Assembly: GCA_022773025.1 (NCBI GenBank)
Contig: JALEZF010000100.1
Location: 1-43,300 of the forward strand
Length of the DNA: 43,300 bases
Direction of reading: 5' to 3'
Source: Clostridium sp.
Lineage (GTDB): Bacteria; Bacillota; Clostridia; Clostridiales; Clostridiaceae
Part shown: positions 35,858 through 43,300 of the stretch, in pieces
How the letters are laid out: each line of letters begins with the position of its first letter
How positions within the stretch are numbered: position 1 is the first letter of the stretch
Program-made: the position numbers and the translations under genes
The notes under the pieces: model-generated
Seen by the model: the letters and a program-made list of their open reading frames with translations, nothing else
What the model was told of the DNA's origin: nothing
Databases searched by the model: none

Positions 35858-37642
35858 ATGGGTGAAGCACTAAATGGGCTTAAAAGAAGCATAATGTGTG
35901 GCGAACTTAGAGAAAGCCATGTAGGAAATACCTTTACCGTAATGGGATGGGTTCAAAGAAAACGTAACTTAGGAGGACTTATCTTTATTGATTTAAGAGA
36001 TAGAGAGGGAATACTTCAAGTTGTTTTTGGAGAAGAGATAAACAAAGAAGCTTTTGAAAAAGCAAATACAATAAGACCAGAATACTGTATAGCTGTAACA
36101 GGTATATTAGCAGAAAGAGAATCTAAGAATCCTAATATGCCAACAGGTATGGTTGAGTTAAAAGGAACTGAAATAAAGATATTATCGGAGTCAGAAACTC
36201 CACCTATATATATAAAAGAAAATCTAGATGCTGGAGAAGCTATAAGATTAAAGTATAGATATCTTGATCTTAGAAGACCTGATATGCAAAGAATATTTAA
36301 AATTAGGCACAAGGCTGCAAAGGCTATAAGAGATTTTCTAGACAAGGAAGAATTCCTAGAAGTTGAAACACCAATGCTTACTAAGAGTACTCCTGAAGGT
36401 GCTAGAGACTACTTAGTACCAAGTAGAAATTACCCAGGAATGTTCTATGCACTTCCTCAGTCTCCTCAGCTTTTCAAGCAATTACTTATGGTATCAGGCT
36501 TTGATAAGTACTTCCAAATAGTAAAATGCTTTAGAGATGAGGATTTAAGAGCAAATAGACAGCCTGAGTTTACTCAAGTGGACTTAGAGATGTCTTTTGT
36601 TGAGCAAGATGATGTAATGTCACTAAATGAAAGACTTATACAGCATGTATTTAAGGAAGTAGCAGGAGTAGATGTAAAACTTCCTATAAATAGAATGCCA
36701 TACAAAGAAGCTATGGAAAAGTACGGAAGTGACAAGCCGGATTTGAGATTTGGTCTTGAAATTCAAGATATAACAGAAGCTGTTAAGACTGCTGATTTTA
36801 AGGTATTTAACGATGCTATATCTAATGGAGGTTCCGTAAGAGCTCTATGTGTAGAAGGTGGGGCTTCTATGGGAAGAAAGGATATAGACCGTTTAGGAGA
36901 ATTCGTAAAAACTTATAAAGCTAAAGGATTAGCATGGATTCAACTAAAAGAAGAAGGAGTGAAATCTCCTATAGCTAAATTCTTAAAGGAAGAAGAGCTT
37001 CAAGCTATAATTGAAAAAGTTAATGCTAAAACTGGTGACTTAATCTTAATAGTTGCAGATAAAAATTCTGTAGTATTCCAAAGTCTTGGAGCATTAAGAT
37101 TGGAACTTTCTAAGAAACTTGATTTAATAAAGGATAAGAGCGAATTTAAATTTACTTGGGTTACAGAATTCCCTCTTCTTGAATATGATGAAGAAGAAGA
37201 AAGATACACTGCAGCTCACCATCCATTCACAATGCCTATGGATGAGGATATTCAGTATTTAGAAAGTGATCCAGGAAGAGTTAGAGCAAAGGCTTATGAC
37301 TTAGTTCTAAATGGAGAAGAGCTTGGTGGAGGAAGTATAAGAATACACGATACTACTCTTCAAGAAAAGATGTTTGCTGAATTAGGCTTTACAAAAGAGT
37401 CAGCTTGGGAGAGATTTGGATTCTTATTAGAAGCATTTAAGTTTGGACCACCACCACACGGCGGTTTGGCATTTGGATTTGATAGAATGACAATGTTCCT
37501 AGCAGGAACTGAAAACATCAAAGATGTAATAGCGTTCCCTAAGAATCAAAATGCATTCTGTCCACTAACTGAAGCTCCTAATAATGTTGATGATAAACAG
37601 CTTAGAGAGCTTGGAATAAGCAAATTAGAGCTAGAAAAGTAA
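35858..37642 (+). CDS. aspS: Aspartyl-tRNA synthetase (bacterial type)
   Basis: It charges tRNA-Asp. The 594-residue protein has the OB-fold anticodon domain (TVMGWVQRKRNLGGLIFIDLRDR), class II motif 2 (FRDEDLRANRQPEFTQ), the bacteria-specific GAD insertion (about 300-410) and motif 3 in GLAFGFDRMTM. TAGGAGG precedes the ATG. It is the final gene of the rel operon, closed by a clear terminator. Confidence 0.96.
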   Translation: MGEALNGLKRSIMCGELRESHVGNTFTVMGWVQRKRNLGGLIFIDLRDREGILQVVFGEEINKEAFEKANTIRPEYCIAVTGILAERESKNPNMPTGMVELKGTEIKILSESETPPIYIKENLDAGEAIRLKYRYLDLRRPDMQRIFKIRHKAAKAIRDFLDKEEFLEVETPMLTKSTPEGARDYLVPSRNYPGMFYALPQSPQLFKQLLMVSGFDKYFQIVKCFRDEDLRANRQPEFTQVDLEMSFVEQDDVMSLNERLIQHVFKEVAGVDVKLPINRMPYKEAMEKYGSDKPDLRFGLEIQDITEAVKTADFKVFNDAISNGGSVRALCVEGGASMGRKDIDRLGEFVKTYKAKGLAWIQLKEEGVKSPIAKFLKEEELQAIIEKVNAKTGDLILIVADKNSVVFQSLGALRLELSKKLDLIKDKSEFKFTWVTEFPLLEYDEEEERYTAAHHPFTMPMDEDIQYLESDPGRVRAKAYDLVLNGEELGGGSIRIHDTTLQEKMFAELGFTKESAWERFGFLLEAFKFGPPPHGGLAFGFDRMTMFLAGTENIKDVIAFPKNQNAFCPLTEAPNNVDDKQLRELGISKLELEK

Positions 37643-37654
37643 GATTTTTAATAA

Positions 37655-37689
37655 TTAGCCTCTAAGAATAACTTAGAGGCTAAATTTTT
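37655..37689 (+). terminator. Terminator of the rel-aspS operon
   Basis: TTAGCCTCTAAG pairs with CTTAGAGGCTAA around a 5-nt loop, then TTTTT. Confidence 0.9.
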
Positions 37690-37723
37690 ATGAAACTCAG
37701 CTTAAATAGTATGGGGTGAAAAG

Positions 37724-37987
37724 ATGGATGATAAAAAAGCGGATTTAAAGAAAGATATCTCCTTAAGGCTAAGAAAGATAGAAGGCCAGGTAAAAGGAAT
37801 TCAAAAGATGGTAGACAGTGAAACCTGCTGTAAGGATGTACTCGTCCAAATTGCAGCGGTAAGAGCAGCTATAAATAAAGTAGGCGGACTTATGCTAGAG
37901 GATTATGCATTAAACTGTATGAACTTAGATGAGGAAGATGAGAGAGTAAAGCAACTTATAGACACTATGGTAAGGTTTTTGAAGTAA
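37724..37987 (+). CDS. CsoR/RcnR/CstR-family (DUF156) regulator
   Basis: An 87-residue all-helical repressor of the copper/persulfide-sensing family: RLRKIEGQVKGIQKMVDSETCCKDVLVQIAAVRAAINKVG. Cys36 and Cys65 occupy the two conserved cysteine positions, but the position of the copper-binding histidine (61 in CsoR) is Tyr. The C-x-(no His)-C pattern fits CstR-type sulfur sensing better than Cu(I) sensing. No copA, copZ or sulfur genes adjoin it. A GGGGTG ribosome-binding site lies upstream. Confidence 0.88.
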   Translation: MDDKKADLKKDISLRLRKIEGQVKGIQKMVDSETCCKDVLVQIAAVRAAINKVGGLMLEDYALNCMNLDEEDERVKQLIDTMVRFLK

Positions 37988-37994
37988 TTAAGTT

Positions 37995-38033
37995 AAAAAT
38001 CCATGAAACTTAAAAGGTTTCATGGATTTTTTT
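37995..38033. terminator. Bidirectional terminator between the CsoR-type gene and yjjB
   Basis: AAAAATCCATGAAAC pairs perfectly with GTTTCATGGATTTTT around a 7-nt loop, with T-runs on both strands. The stop codon of yjjB lies in the loop. Confidence 0.9.
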
Positions 38034-38504
38034 ATTGTGATGCTCATCTAAAGCTTTCTTGGGTTTGCGGGATTTATTCTTTTGTATGAGATGACTTAAA
38101 AATTTTGAAATTGTTGAAACCAGCATAACGCCTATAGCAATAGCACCTGCACTTAAAAGTGTATGAAGTCCTACTTCAAGAGAAAGATATACATCACCTT
38201 GAACTGAGGCTAAAAGTGTATTATACATACCTTTTCCTGGTACAAGAGGGATGAGGGCACATATTACGAAAATAGTTACGGGGCTTTTTAATATTCTAGC
38301 AGCAAATTCACCATATATGCTTAAAGCCACAGAACCTATGAATAGTGCTGTAATATCTGAGAAACCAGTCAAAAGACAAAGCTCATATACGAACCAAGCT
38401 ATACCTCCACCAATTCCAGCAAATGCAAGATTTCTGCCCCTTATATTGAAAAGCACACCAAAACCTAAGGAAGCTATAAGAGAATAAAAAGAATTTAAAA
38501 CCAT
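38010..38504 (-). CDS. yjjB: Threonine/serine exporter family protein, small subunit (YjjB/DUF3815 type)
   Basis: A 164-residue protein with about four to five membrane helices matching the C-terminal half of ThrE-type exporters: GVLFNIRGRNLAFAGIGGGIAW and FVICALIPLVPGKGMYNTL, a typical signature. It ends in a Lys/His-rich tail whose last codons form the right arm of the terminator. It lies one nucleotide after yjjP, whose GGAGGT end serves as its ribosome-binding site. Together they should form one exporter, in Bacillus- or E. coli-like YjjPB fashion; the cargo (amino acids, succinate) is not shown here. Confidence 0.9.
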   Translation of the reverse strand: MVLNSFYSLIASLGFGVLFNIRGRNLAFAGIGGGIAWFVYELCLLTGFSDITALFIGSVALSIYGEFAARILKSPVTIFVICALIPLVPGKGMYNTLLASVQGDVYLSLEVGLHTLLSAGAIAIGVMLVSTISKFLSHLIQKNKSRKPKKALDEHHNKKIHETF

Positions 38505-38505
38505 T

Positions 38506-39273
38506 TTACATACCTCCCATAACTGAAAAACAAATCTTTAGTGCAACACCTGTTCCAATGGCAATGGCAACAGCTGTAAGAATAGCTTCAAGCCCTCTTG
38601 CAAGAGCAGCTAAAAGATCACCACCAATTGTATCTCTGACAGCATTTGTGATAGCTAGTCCAGGAACAAGAAGCATTATAGAACCTATTATTATAATGTT
38701 ATAGTCTTGTCCAATTGAAAGATAGGTAGAAGTAAAGGCTAAAAATCCTGCTATAGCTCCACCAACTATATTTATAAAGAAATCATTAAGCTTATTCTTT
38801 GATAAAAAATTTGAAACGAAGTTTATTATAGCTCCTATGAAAAAGGATACAAAAGCATCTCTATAGGATCCTCCAAAAAGTAGTGTGAAGAATGTAGCAC
38901 TTATGGAAGATGCCAGCATAGTGCAGCTTAAACTGTAGCAAGTCTTAGAATCTATAGCTTTAAGCTCAGACTCTATATCTTTACAAGATAAATTTTTGGA
39001 CTGTATATTACGAGAAAGATCATTTACTAAATTGACTTTTTCTAAATTGACTGTTCTATTTTTAACTCTTCGTATAAGAGAATTTATATGACCATTATTG
39101 TCCATTACTGAAATCATAATTCCAGTAGGAGTCACAAAGCTTTCAGCATCATAGACATTAAAATCAGCACAAATTCTCGACATAGTTTCTTCAACTCTAT
39201 AGGTTTCGCCACCATTTTCTAGTATTATTCTACCAGCCTCGGAGGCAACATAAATAACTTTATTTATATCCAT
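38506..39273 (-). CDS. yjjP: Threonine/serine exporter family protein, large subunit (YjjP/DUF1212 type)
   Basis: A 255-residue protein with a cytoplasmic N-terminal domain (about 1-115; ILENGGETYRVEETMSRI is the family signature) followed by about five membrane helices, including LVPGLAITNAVRDTIGGDLLAALARG. It pairs with the following yjjB. The ATG at 39273 was preferred to a GTG one codon earlier because AGAGGT lies 8 nt before it. It is transcribed away from glyA. Confidence 0.92.
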   Translation of the reverse strand: MDINKVIYVASEAGRIILENGGETYRVEETMSRICADFNVYDAESFVTPTGIMISVMDNNGHINSLIRRVKNRTVNLEKVNLVNDLSRNIQSKNLSCKDIESELKAIDSKTCYSLSCTMLASSISATFFTLLFGGSYRDAFVSFFIGAIINFVSNFLSKNKLNDFFINIVGGAIAGFLAFTSTYLSIGQDYNIIIIGSIMLLVPGLAITNAVRDTIGGDLLAALARGLEAILTAVAIAIGTGVALKICFSVMGGM

Positions 39274-39407
39274 CACATACCTCTGTATAAATCATTATAT
39301 AAATATGAAATAAATTGGAAAATTCATATATTTTATCTTTAACCTCTAGTATTATATCATAGAAATTCAGTATATTCCTATAAATAATTAAATTTTATCC
39401 ATGGATG

Positions 39408-39436
39408 TTGATAAAAAATATTCTGAAAATTATAAT
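39408..39436 (+). promoter_or_regulatory. Sigma-A promoter of glyA
   Basis: TTGATA, a 17-nt spacer and a perfect TATAAT (39431-39436). The -10 lies inside the left arm of a large inverted repeat. Confidence 0.75.
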
Positions 39437-39466
39437 ATATATATAGATATTATAATTTTCAGAATA
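39419..39466. repeat. 20-bp perfect inverted repeat over the glyA promoter
   Basis: Each arm is 20 bp (39419-39438 and 39447-39466) with an 8-nt spacer and no mismatch. The left arm holds the -10 box and the predicted start falls near 39443, in the spacer. That placement looks like an operator or a DNA-level structure more than a terminator; a transcript would carry only the right arm. Confidence 0.75.
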
Positions 39467-39486
39467 AAATTCAAGGGGTGGGGAAA

Positions 39487-40719
39487 ATGAAATTTAATAA
39501 TGTAAAAGAAACCGATGCAAAGGTCTATGAAATAATAGAAGAGGAAATAGCTAGACAACAGCACAATATAGAACTTATAGCTTCAGAGAACTTTACTAGC
39601 AAAGCCGTTATGGAAGCAATGGGCTCTCCAATGACTAATAAATACGCTGAAGGATATCCAGGAAAGAGATATTATGGTGGATGTGAAGTAGTAGACAAGG
39701 TAGAAAATTTAGCTAGAGACAGGATGAAAGAGTTATTTAATGCTGAATATGCTAATGTTCAACCACATTCAGGTTCACAGGCAAATATGGCTGTATATTT
39801 CACAGTTTTAAAACCAGGAGATACTGTACTTGGAATGAACTTAAGCCATGGAGGTCACTTAACTCATGGAAGTCCTGTTAATTTTTCTGGAAAATTATTT
39901 AATTTTGTATCTTATGGAGTTACAAAAGATACAGAGACTATAGATTATGAAGAAGTTAGAAGACTTGCTTTAGAACATAGACCAAAATTAATTGTAGCTG
40001 GTGCAAGCGCTTACCCTAGAATAATTGATTTTAAGAAATTTAGAGAAATTGCCGATGAAGTAGGAGCATATTTGATGGTTGATATGGCTCATATAGCTGG
40101 ACTTGTTGCCGCTGGATATCATCCTTCACCAGTTCCATATGCAGATTTTGTTACAACAACAACACATAAAACTTTAAGAGGACCAAGAGGTGGAGCTATA
40201 TTATGTAAAGAAAAATATGGCAAAGATTTAGATAAGGCAATATTCCCAGGAATGCAGGGAGGACCTCTTATGCATGTTATCGCTGCAAAAGCTGTATGCT
40301 TTAAAGAAGCTTTAGAACCTGAATTTAAGAAATATATTGAAAAAGTTCTAAACAATACGAGAGTTTTAGGTGAAGAACTTACAAAGTATGGTTTTAGAAT
40401 GGTTTCTGGAGGTACAGATAATCACTTACTTTTGGTTGACTTAACAAACAAAGATATATCAGGAAAGGATGCAGAAAAGCTTCTTGATACTGTGGGAATA
40501 ACAGTAAATAAAAATACAATTCCATCTGAAACTAGAAGTCCATTTGTAACTTCTGGTATCAGAATAGGAACTGCTGCTGCAACTACAAGGGGATTTAATG
40601 AGGATGATTTTAAAGAAGTAGCAAGATTCATAAACTATGTGATAGAACACAAAGATGAAGATTTATCAAGTATAAGACAAGAAGTTATTGCTCTTTGTGA
40701 TAAATATCCACTTTATTAG
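39487..40719 (+). CDS. glyA: Serine hydroxymethyltransferase
   Basis: It interconverts serine and glycine, charging tetrahydrofolate with a one-carbon unit. The 410-residue PLP enzyme has LIASENFTS near the start, [43 protein letters not shown] and the PLP lysine in [14 protein letters not shown]. The ATG at 39487 was chosen over the GTG at 39478, since AAGGGGTGGGG lies across the latter. It is a single-gene unit with its own promoter and terminator. Confidence 0.97.
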   Translation: MKFNNVKETDAKVYEIIEEEIARQQHNIELIASENFTSKAVMEAMGSPMTNKYAEGYPGKRYYGGCEVVDKVENLARDRMKELFNAEYANVQPHSGSQANMAVYFTVLKPGDTVLGMNLSHGGHLTHGSPVNFSGKLFNFVSYGVTKDTETIDYEEVRRLALEHRPKLIVAGASAYPRIIDFKKFREIADEVGAYLMVDMAHIAGLVAAGYHPSPVPYADFVTTTTHKTLRGPRGGAILCKEKYGKDLDKAIFPGMQGGPLMHVIAAKAVCFKEALEPEFKKYIEKVLNNTRVLGEELTKYGFRMVSGGTDNHLLLVDLTNKDISGKDAEKLLDTVGITVNKNTIPSETRSPFVTSGIRIGTAAATTRGFNEDDFKEVARFINYVIEHKDEDLSSIRQEVIALCDKYPLY

Positions 40720-40788
40720 AATTAGTTAAAAGTTACGTGAATAAACTTTATGAAGTACTTTACTTAGAGTTTAAAAAATAATAGAAAA

Positions 40789-40828
40789 ATAAAGGCTCAG
40801 CAATTAGAAATAAGTGCTGAGCCTTTAT
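40789..40828 (+). terminator. Terminator of glyA
   Basis: ATAAAGGCTCAGCA pairs with TGCTGAGCCTTTAT around a 12-nt loop; the T-run is short. A smaller TAGTGAT/ATCACTA hairpin follows (40828-40854). Confidence 0.75.
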
Positions 40829-40968
40829 AGTGATTAAAATATATCAGATCACTAAACTGAGATAAACAATAAAGTATAATTAGGAATATATTTCCAGGGA
40901 AATAGGACTTCATTACTGACTTTTAGAATATATTAAAATAGCAATTCCATTGTCTATACTATAGTTTT

Positions 40969-42225
40969 TTAAATGCTGAGTTTATCTATAAATTCTGGTT
41001 TTAGTTTGGAGTACATTATTTTCTGTTCACTATATAGTCCATAATAACCCGAAAGCATGTAGCTTACAGCAGAAGTCACCATAAAGAATAAGGCTCCATG
41101 AGAACCAAATAGTTCTATACCGAGGATAAAGGAGCTTATAGGGCAGTTAGTGACACCGCAGAATAAAGCGATGAGACCTATGCTAGCTCCAAAAGATGGA
41201 CTAAGGCCTATTAGGCCGCTTAAAGTGTTACCTAAAGTTGCACCAACGAAAAATGCAGGTACTATTTCTCCACCTTTAAAACCACAACCTAATGTCAAGG
41301 CAGTGAAGACTATTTTTAAAAGCCATGCCCAATTAGATACATCTCCATTTACAGCGCCTTCTATTATATTCATGCCTGCACCAAGATAATCATGAGACCC
41401 GACAATCATAGTTAGAATAACAACTAAAAATCCACCTATAAAAATTCTTAAGTAATGATTTTTAATATGTTTTTTATAGGACTTAGTACATAGATGCATC
41501 ACATGACAAAATAATATGCTTACTAAAGCACATATAGAAGCTAAAAATATCACCTGTACAACGGAAAGTACATCTAGAGATGGAATACCAAGCACATTGA
41601 AAAAGGTAGTAGAAACTCCGAAAAATCCAGATATAGAATAACCTATAATGGAAGATAAAGCGCAAGGAACAAGGGCTGAATAATGCATAACTCCAACGCT
41701 AATAACCTCTATAGAAAATAAAGCGGCAGTAAGGGGAGTCCTAAATAGAGCTGCAAAACCTGCGCTCATCCCACACATTATAACAAGATTCAAATCTTTA
41801 TCATCTAGATGCAAAAATTTACCTATACCACAGGCTATACTTCCACCAAGCTGAAGAGCAGCACCTTCTCTTCCAGAAGAACCGCCAAAAAGGTGGGTTA
41901 TTGTAGTTGACATAAAGATTAATGGAGCAGTTTTTAAAGAAGGTTTCTCATCAGAGCGTATGGACAAAAACAAAAGGTTTGTACCTTTATCATCTAACAT
42001 GTGATTTATGCTATAAAAAAATACTATCATAAGTCCTCCAACAGGGAGAAAAAAGAAAATCCAAGGATTGTCCATTCGAATTTCTGTTGCAATTTCAATA
42101 CTATAATGAAATAGAGTACCGAAGGTTCCAACCACTAAAGCTATTGTCACTGAAAGGAATACCCATTTCAAAAAAATTTTAATACTGTGAATTATGTTTC
42201 TTAAATGATTTAAATCAAAGGCCAT
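40969..42225 (-). CDS. ClC-family channel or antiporter (features of the fluoride-type CLC-F branch)
   Basis: A 418-residue membrane protein with about ten or more helices and the ClC signatures GREGAALQLGG (with the gating Glu) and GGEIVPAFFVGATLG. The place of the chloride-type GSGIP motif is taken by GTNLL, and GGEIVPAF replaces the usual GxFxP; both resemble the fluoride-proton antiporter branch. Chloride or fluoride export is therefore possible; the choice is inference. The ATG at 42225 follows GGAGG by about ten nt; an upstream start adds only a Lys/Ile-rich stretch without a ribosome-binding site. No fluoride riboswitch was seen in its short leader. Confidence 0.85.
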   Translation of the reverse strand: MAFDLNHLRNIIHSIKIFLKWVFLSVTIALVVGTFGTLFHYSIEIATEIRMDNPWIFFFLPVGGLMIVFFYSINHMLDDKGTNLLFLSIRSDEKPSLKTAPLIFMSTTITHLFGGSSGREGAALQLGGSIACGIGKFLHLDDKDLNLVIMCGMSAGFAALFRTPLTAALFSIEVISVGVMHYSALVPCALSSIIGYSISGFFGVSTTFFNVLGIPSLDVLSVVQVIFLASICALVSILFCHVMHLCTKSYKKHIKNHYLRIFIGGFLVVILTMIVGSHDYLGAGMNIIEGAVNGDVSNWAWLLKIVFTALTLGCGFKGGEIVPAFFVGATLGNTLSGLIGLSPSFGASIGLIALFCGVTNCPISSFILGIELFGSHGALFFMVTSAVSYMLSGYYGLYSEQKIMYSKLKPEFIDKLSI

Positions 42226-42285
42226 GAGTTTATTGCCTCCTTTTATAATAAATAATAATATATATAATATCGTAGTCTTTACTAT

Positions 42286-42294
42286 ATTATACCA
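42286..42294 (-). promoter_or_regulatory. Extended -10 promoter of the ClC gene
   Basis: On the minus strand TGGTATAAT, a perfect -10 with an extended TGn; no convincing -35. Confidence 0.45.
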
Positions 42295-42393
42295 TATCAA
42301 CTAAAGAGTAATTCCTTTATTGACAAAAAAATATTCATAAAATATTAAAAAATAAGAGGGATGATAAGAAAATACCAGTAAGTTTATACCTTA

Positions 42394-42402
42394 TGTTATA
42401 AT
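42394..42402 (+). promoter_or_regulatory. Extended -10 promoter of the PglX-like gene
   Basis: TGTTATAAT: a perfect TATAAT with extended TGn. The -35 is weak. The predicted start near 42409 lies within the following hairpin. Confidence 0.5.
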
Positions 42403-42403
42403 G

Positions 42404-42438
42404 AAAAGACAAATGTAATTACATTAAATTTGTCTTTT
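42404..42438 (+). promoter_or_regulatory. Leader hairpin upstream of the PglX-like gene
   Basis: AAAAGACAAAT pairs with ATTTGTCTTTT around a 13-nt loop that itself contains the palindrome TGTAATTACA. It is followed by ATTTCGCATTTTGC and sits at the start of the transcript, so it may be an operator or an early terminator. Confidence 0.5.
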
Positions 42439-42469
42439 ATTTCGCATTTTGCAGCTTGGAGGAAAATTA

Positions 42470-43300
42470 ATGAACAAGAATAATATAAAGACTTTTGCAG
42501 TATGGGCAAGAGGAAAACTTATATATGATATAAATCAACGTTTAGAGAGACTGGGGATTTTTAAAGATATTACATTAGAGTATGAAAGAAAGCATGAATA
42601 TGAAATGCCTAGAGAGTCTAGAGAAGAACTTATAAAAGACATACTTAATAAAGGCTTTGAAGAGATAATAGAAGAAGTAGCATATATATGGTTTTTACGA
42701 ATCATAGCTTTTAGATATATGGAGGTAAACAGATTTGTAAAGAATATAAGTGATGTTTTTTTGGACATGGTGCAAAATTCTAATATAAGAAAGCTAGATT
42801 TTAATGATGAAATTTTAGAGGAATTAGATTTAAGTAGTGAGGGGAAAAAACTTTATTTAAAAAACTCTTCTAAGGAAAAACTAGAAGAGCTATACAAAAC
42901 AATATTTATTAAAAGATGTAGAAAGTTCTCAAATATAATGCCATCTATCTTTCATGACAAAAATGATTATATTGAATTTTTAATTCCAGATGAGCTTTTA
43001 AAGAAGGATTCAATTGTAGAAAGGCTAGTTGGTATCATAGATGAAGAAGATTTTAAATCTAGTGTAGAAATAATTGGATGGCTATATCAATATTACATGT
43101 CAGGGAAAAAGGATTATGTATTCCGTAATTTAAAGGAAAATATAAAGATAACAAAGGAAAATATACCAGCAGCTACTCAACTCTTTACTCCAAAATGGAT
43201 TGTTCAATATATGGTTGAAAATTCACTTTTAAGAGCAGTAAAACCTTTAGTAAAGGATAGGGAAACTATAAATGGATCAATGGACTCTGCGGACTTTAAA
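42470..43300 (+). CDS. pglX: PglX-like (BREX-type) adenine-specific DNA methyltransferase, 5' part, cut by window end
   Basis: The frame is open for 277 codons to the last base of the window. The start MNKNNIKTFAVWARGKLI, then IEEVAYIWFLRIIAFRYMEVN and EIIGWLYQYYMSGKKD, and PAATQLFTPKWIVQYMVENSL match the N-terminal region of BREX-1 PglX methyltransferases; the SAM-binding and NPPY motifs would come later, outside the window. PglX methylates a non-palindromic adenine site and marks self DNA in BREX phage defence. Upstream is the oppositely oriented ClC gene, with no brxA, brxB or brxC, so either the order is unusual or this is a solitary PglX. GGAGG lies 8 nt before the ATG. A type IIG restriction enzyme is a less likely alternative. 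Confidence 0.85.
   Translation, partial: MNKNNIKTFAVWARGKLIYDINQRLERLGIFKDITLEYERKHEYEMPRESREELIKDILNKGFEEIIEEVAYIWFLRIIAFRYMEVNRFVKNISDVFLDMVQNSNIRKLDFNDEILEELDLSSEGKKLYLKNSSKEKLEELYKTIFIKRCRKFSNIMPSIFHDKNDYIEFLIPDELLKKDSIVERLVGIIDEEDFKSSVEIIGWLYQYYMSGKKDYVFRNLKENIKITKENIPAATQLFTPKWIVQYMVENSLLRAVKPLVKDRETINGSMDSADFK

Noticed and set aside
34560-35870. T-box leader for hisS or aspS
   Set aside because: Only 12 nt separate hemZ from hisS and hisS from aspS, leaving no room for a T-box.
39277-39418. Glycine or SAM riboswitch before glyA
   Set aside because: No paired conserved core was seen; the promoter lies only about 50 nt from the ATG, so the leader is too short.
1-43300. CRISPR array, tRNA, rRNA or prophage
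   Set aside because: No regularly spaced repeats, cloverleaf-like segments, rRNA stretches or phage structural genes were seen on either strand.

Overview
This window looks like a chromosomal segment of a low-GC Gram-positive anaerobe close to Clostridium. The DNA is strongly AT-rich with AGGAGG-type ribosome-binding sites. It carries a sporulation gene (yunB), a SCIFF peptide with its radical-SAM maturase, HemZ, and the gene order ruvA-ruvB-queA-tgt-yajC ... secDF ... apt-rel-dtd-hemZ-hisS-aspS that is familiar from clostridia. No rRNA, tRNA, CRISPR array or intact insertion sequence was seen.

Layout. Positions 1-2000 are a scar of mobile DNA: a possible MobC remnant, a relaxase 5' fragment with an internal TGA, an in-frame fusion to the back half of an ABC exporter, and a short Cys/Gly-rich peptide reading frame that appears frameshifted. 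From 2.0 to 12 kb come housekeeping genes: a class A PBP and divergent yunB, hpt, hflX (with an N-terminal JAMM-like domain), a nucleotidyltransferase, a MocR-type regulator, yigZ and yebC. At 12.0-12.4 kb lies a truncated tyrosine recombinase, followed by a marR-ABC-ABC efflux operon (12.7-17.3 kb), dut, a GNAT acetyltransferase and an unrecognised membrane-anchored protein. From 19.7 to 23.9 kb is the ruvAB-queA-tgt-yajC operon, then a TIGR04086-type membrane protein, scfA-scfB, a fused secDF, a shrunken catalytically degenerate RecJ-like protein and apt. From 29.8 to 37.7 kb is a long rel-dtd-MBL-hemZ-hisS-aspS operon. The end holds a CsoR-family regulator, a convergent yjjP-yjjB exporter pair, glyA with a large inverted repeat over its promoter, a ClC-type channel or antiporter, and the first 277 codons of a PglX-like (BREX-type) adenine methyltransferase cut by the window edge.

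How the genes work together. The core clusters serve DNA repair (ruvAB), tRNA modification and charging (queA, tgt, hisS, aspS, dtd), protein export (yajC, secDF), purine salvage (hpt, apt) and the stringent response (rel). The accessory material is the relaxase/ABC/peptide scar, the integrase stub, the drug-efflux operon, the SCIFF system and the PglX-like gene. The points most worth a second look are the JAMM motif in HflX, the active-site-dead RecJ relative, the frameshifted peptide gene after the ABC fragment, the inverted repeat over the glyA -10 box, and the PglX gene starting without brxABC in front of it. All calls come from reading the sequence; no database search was run.
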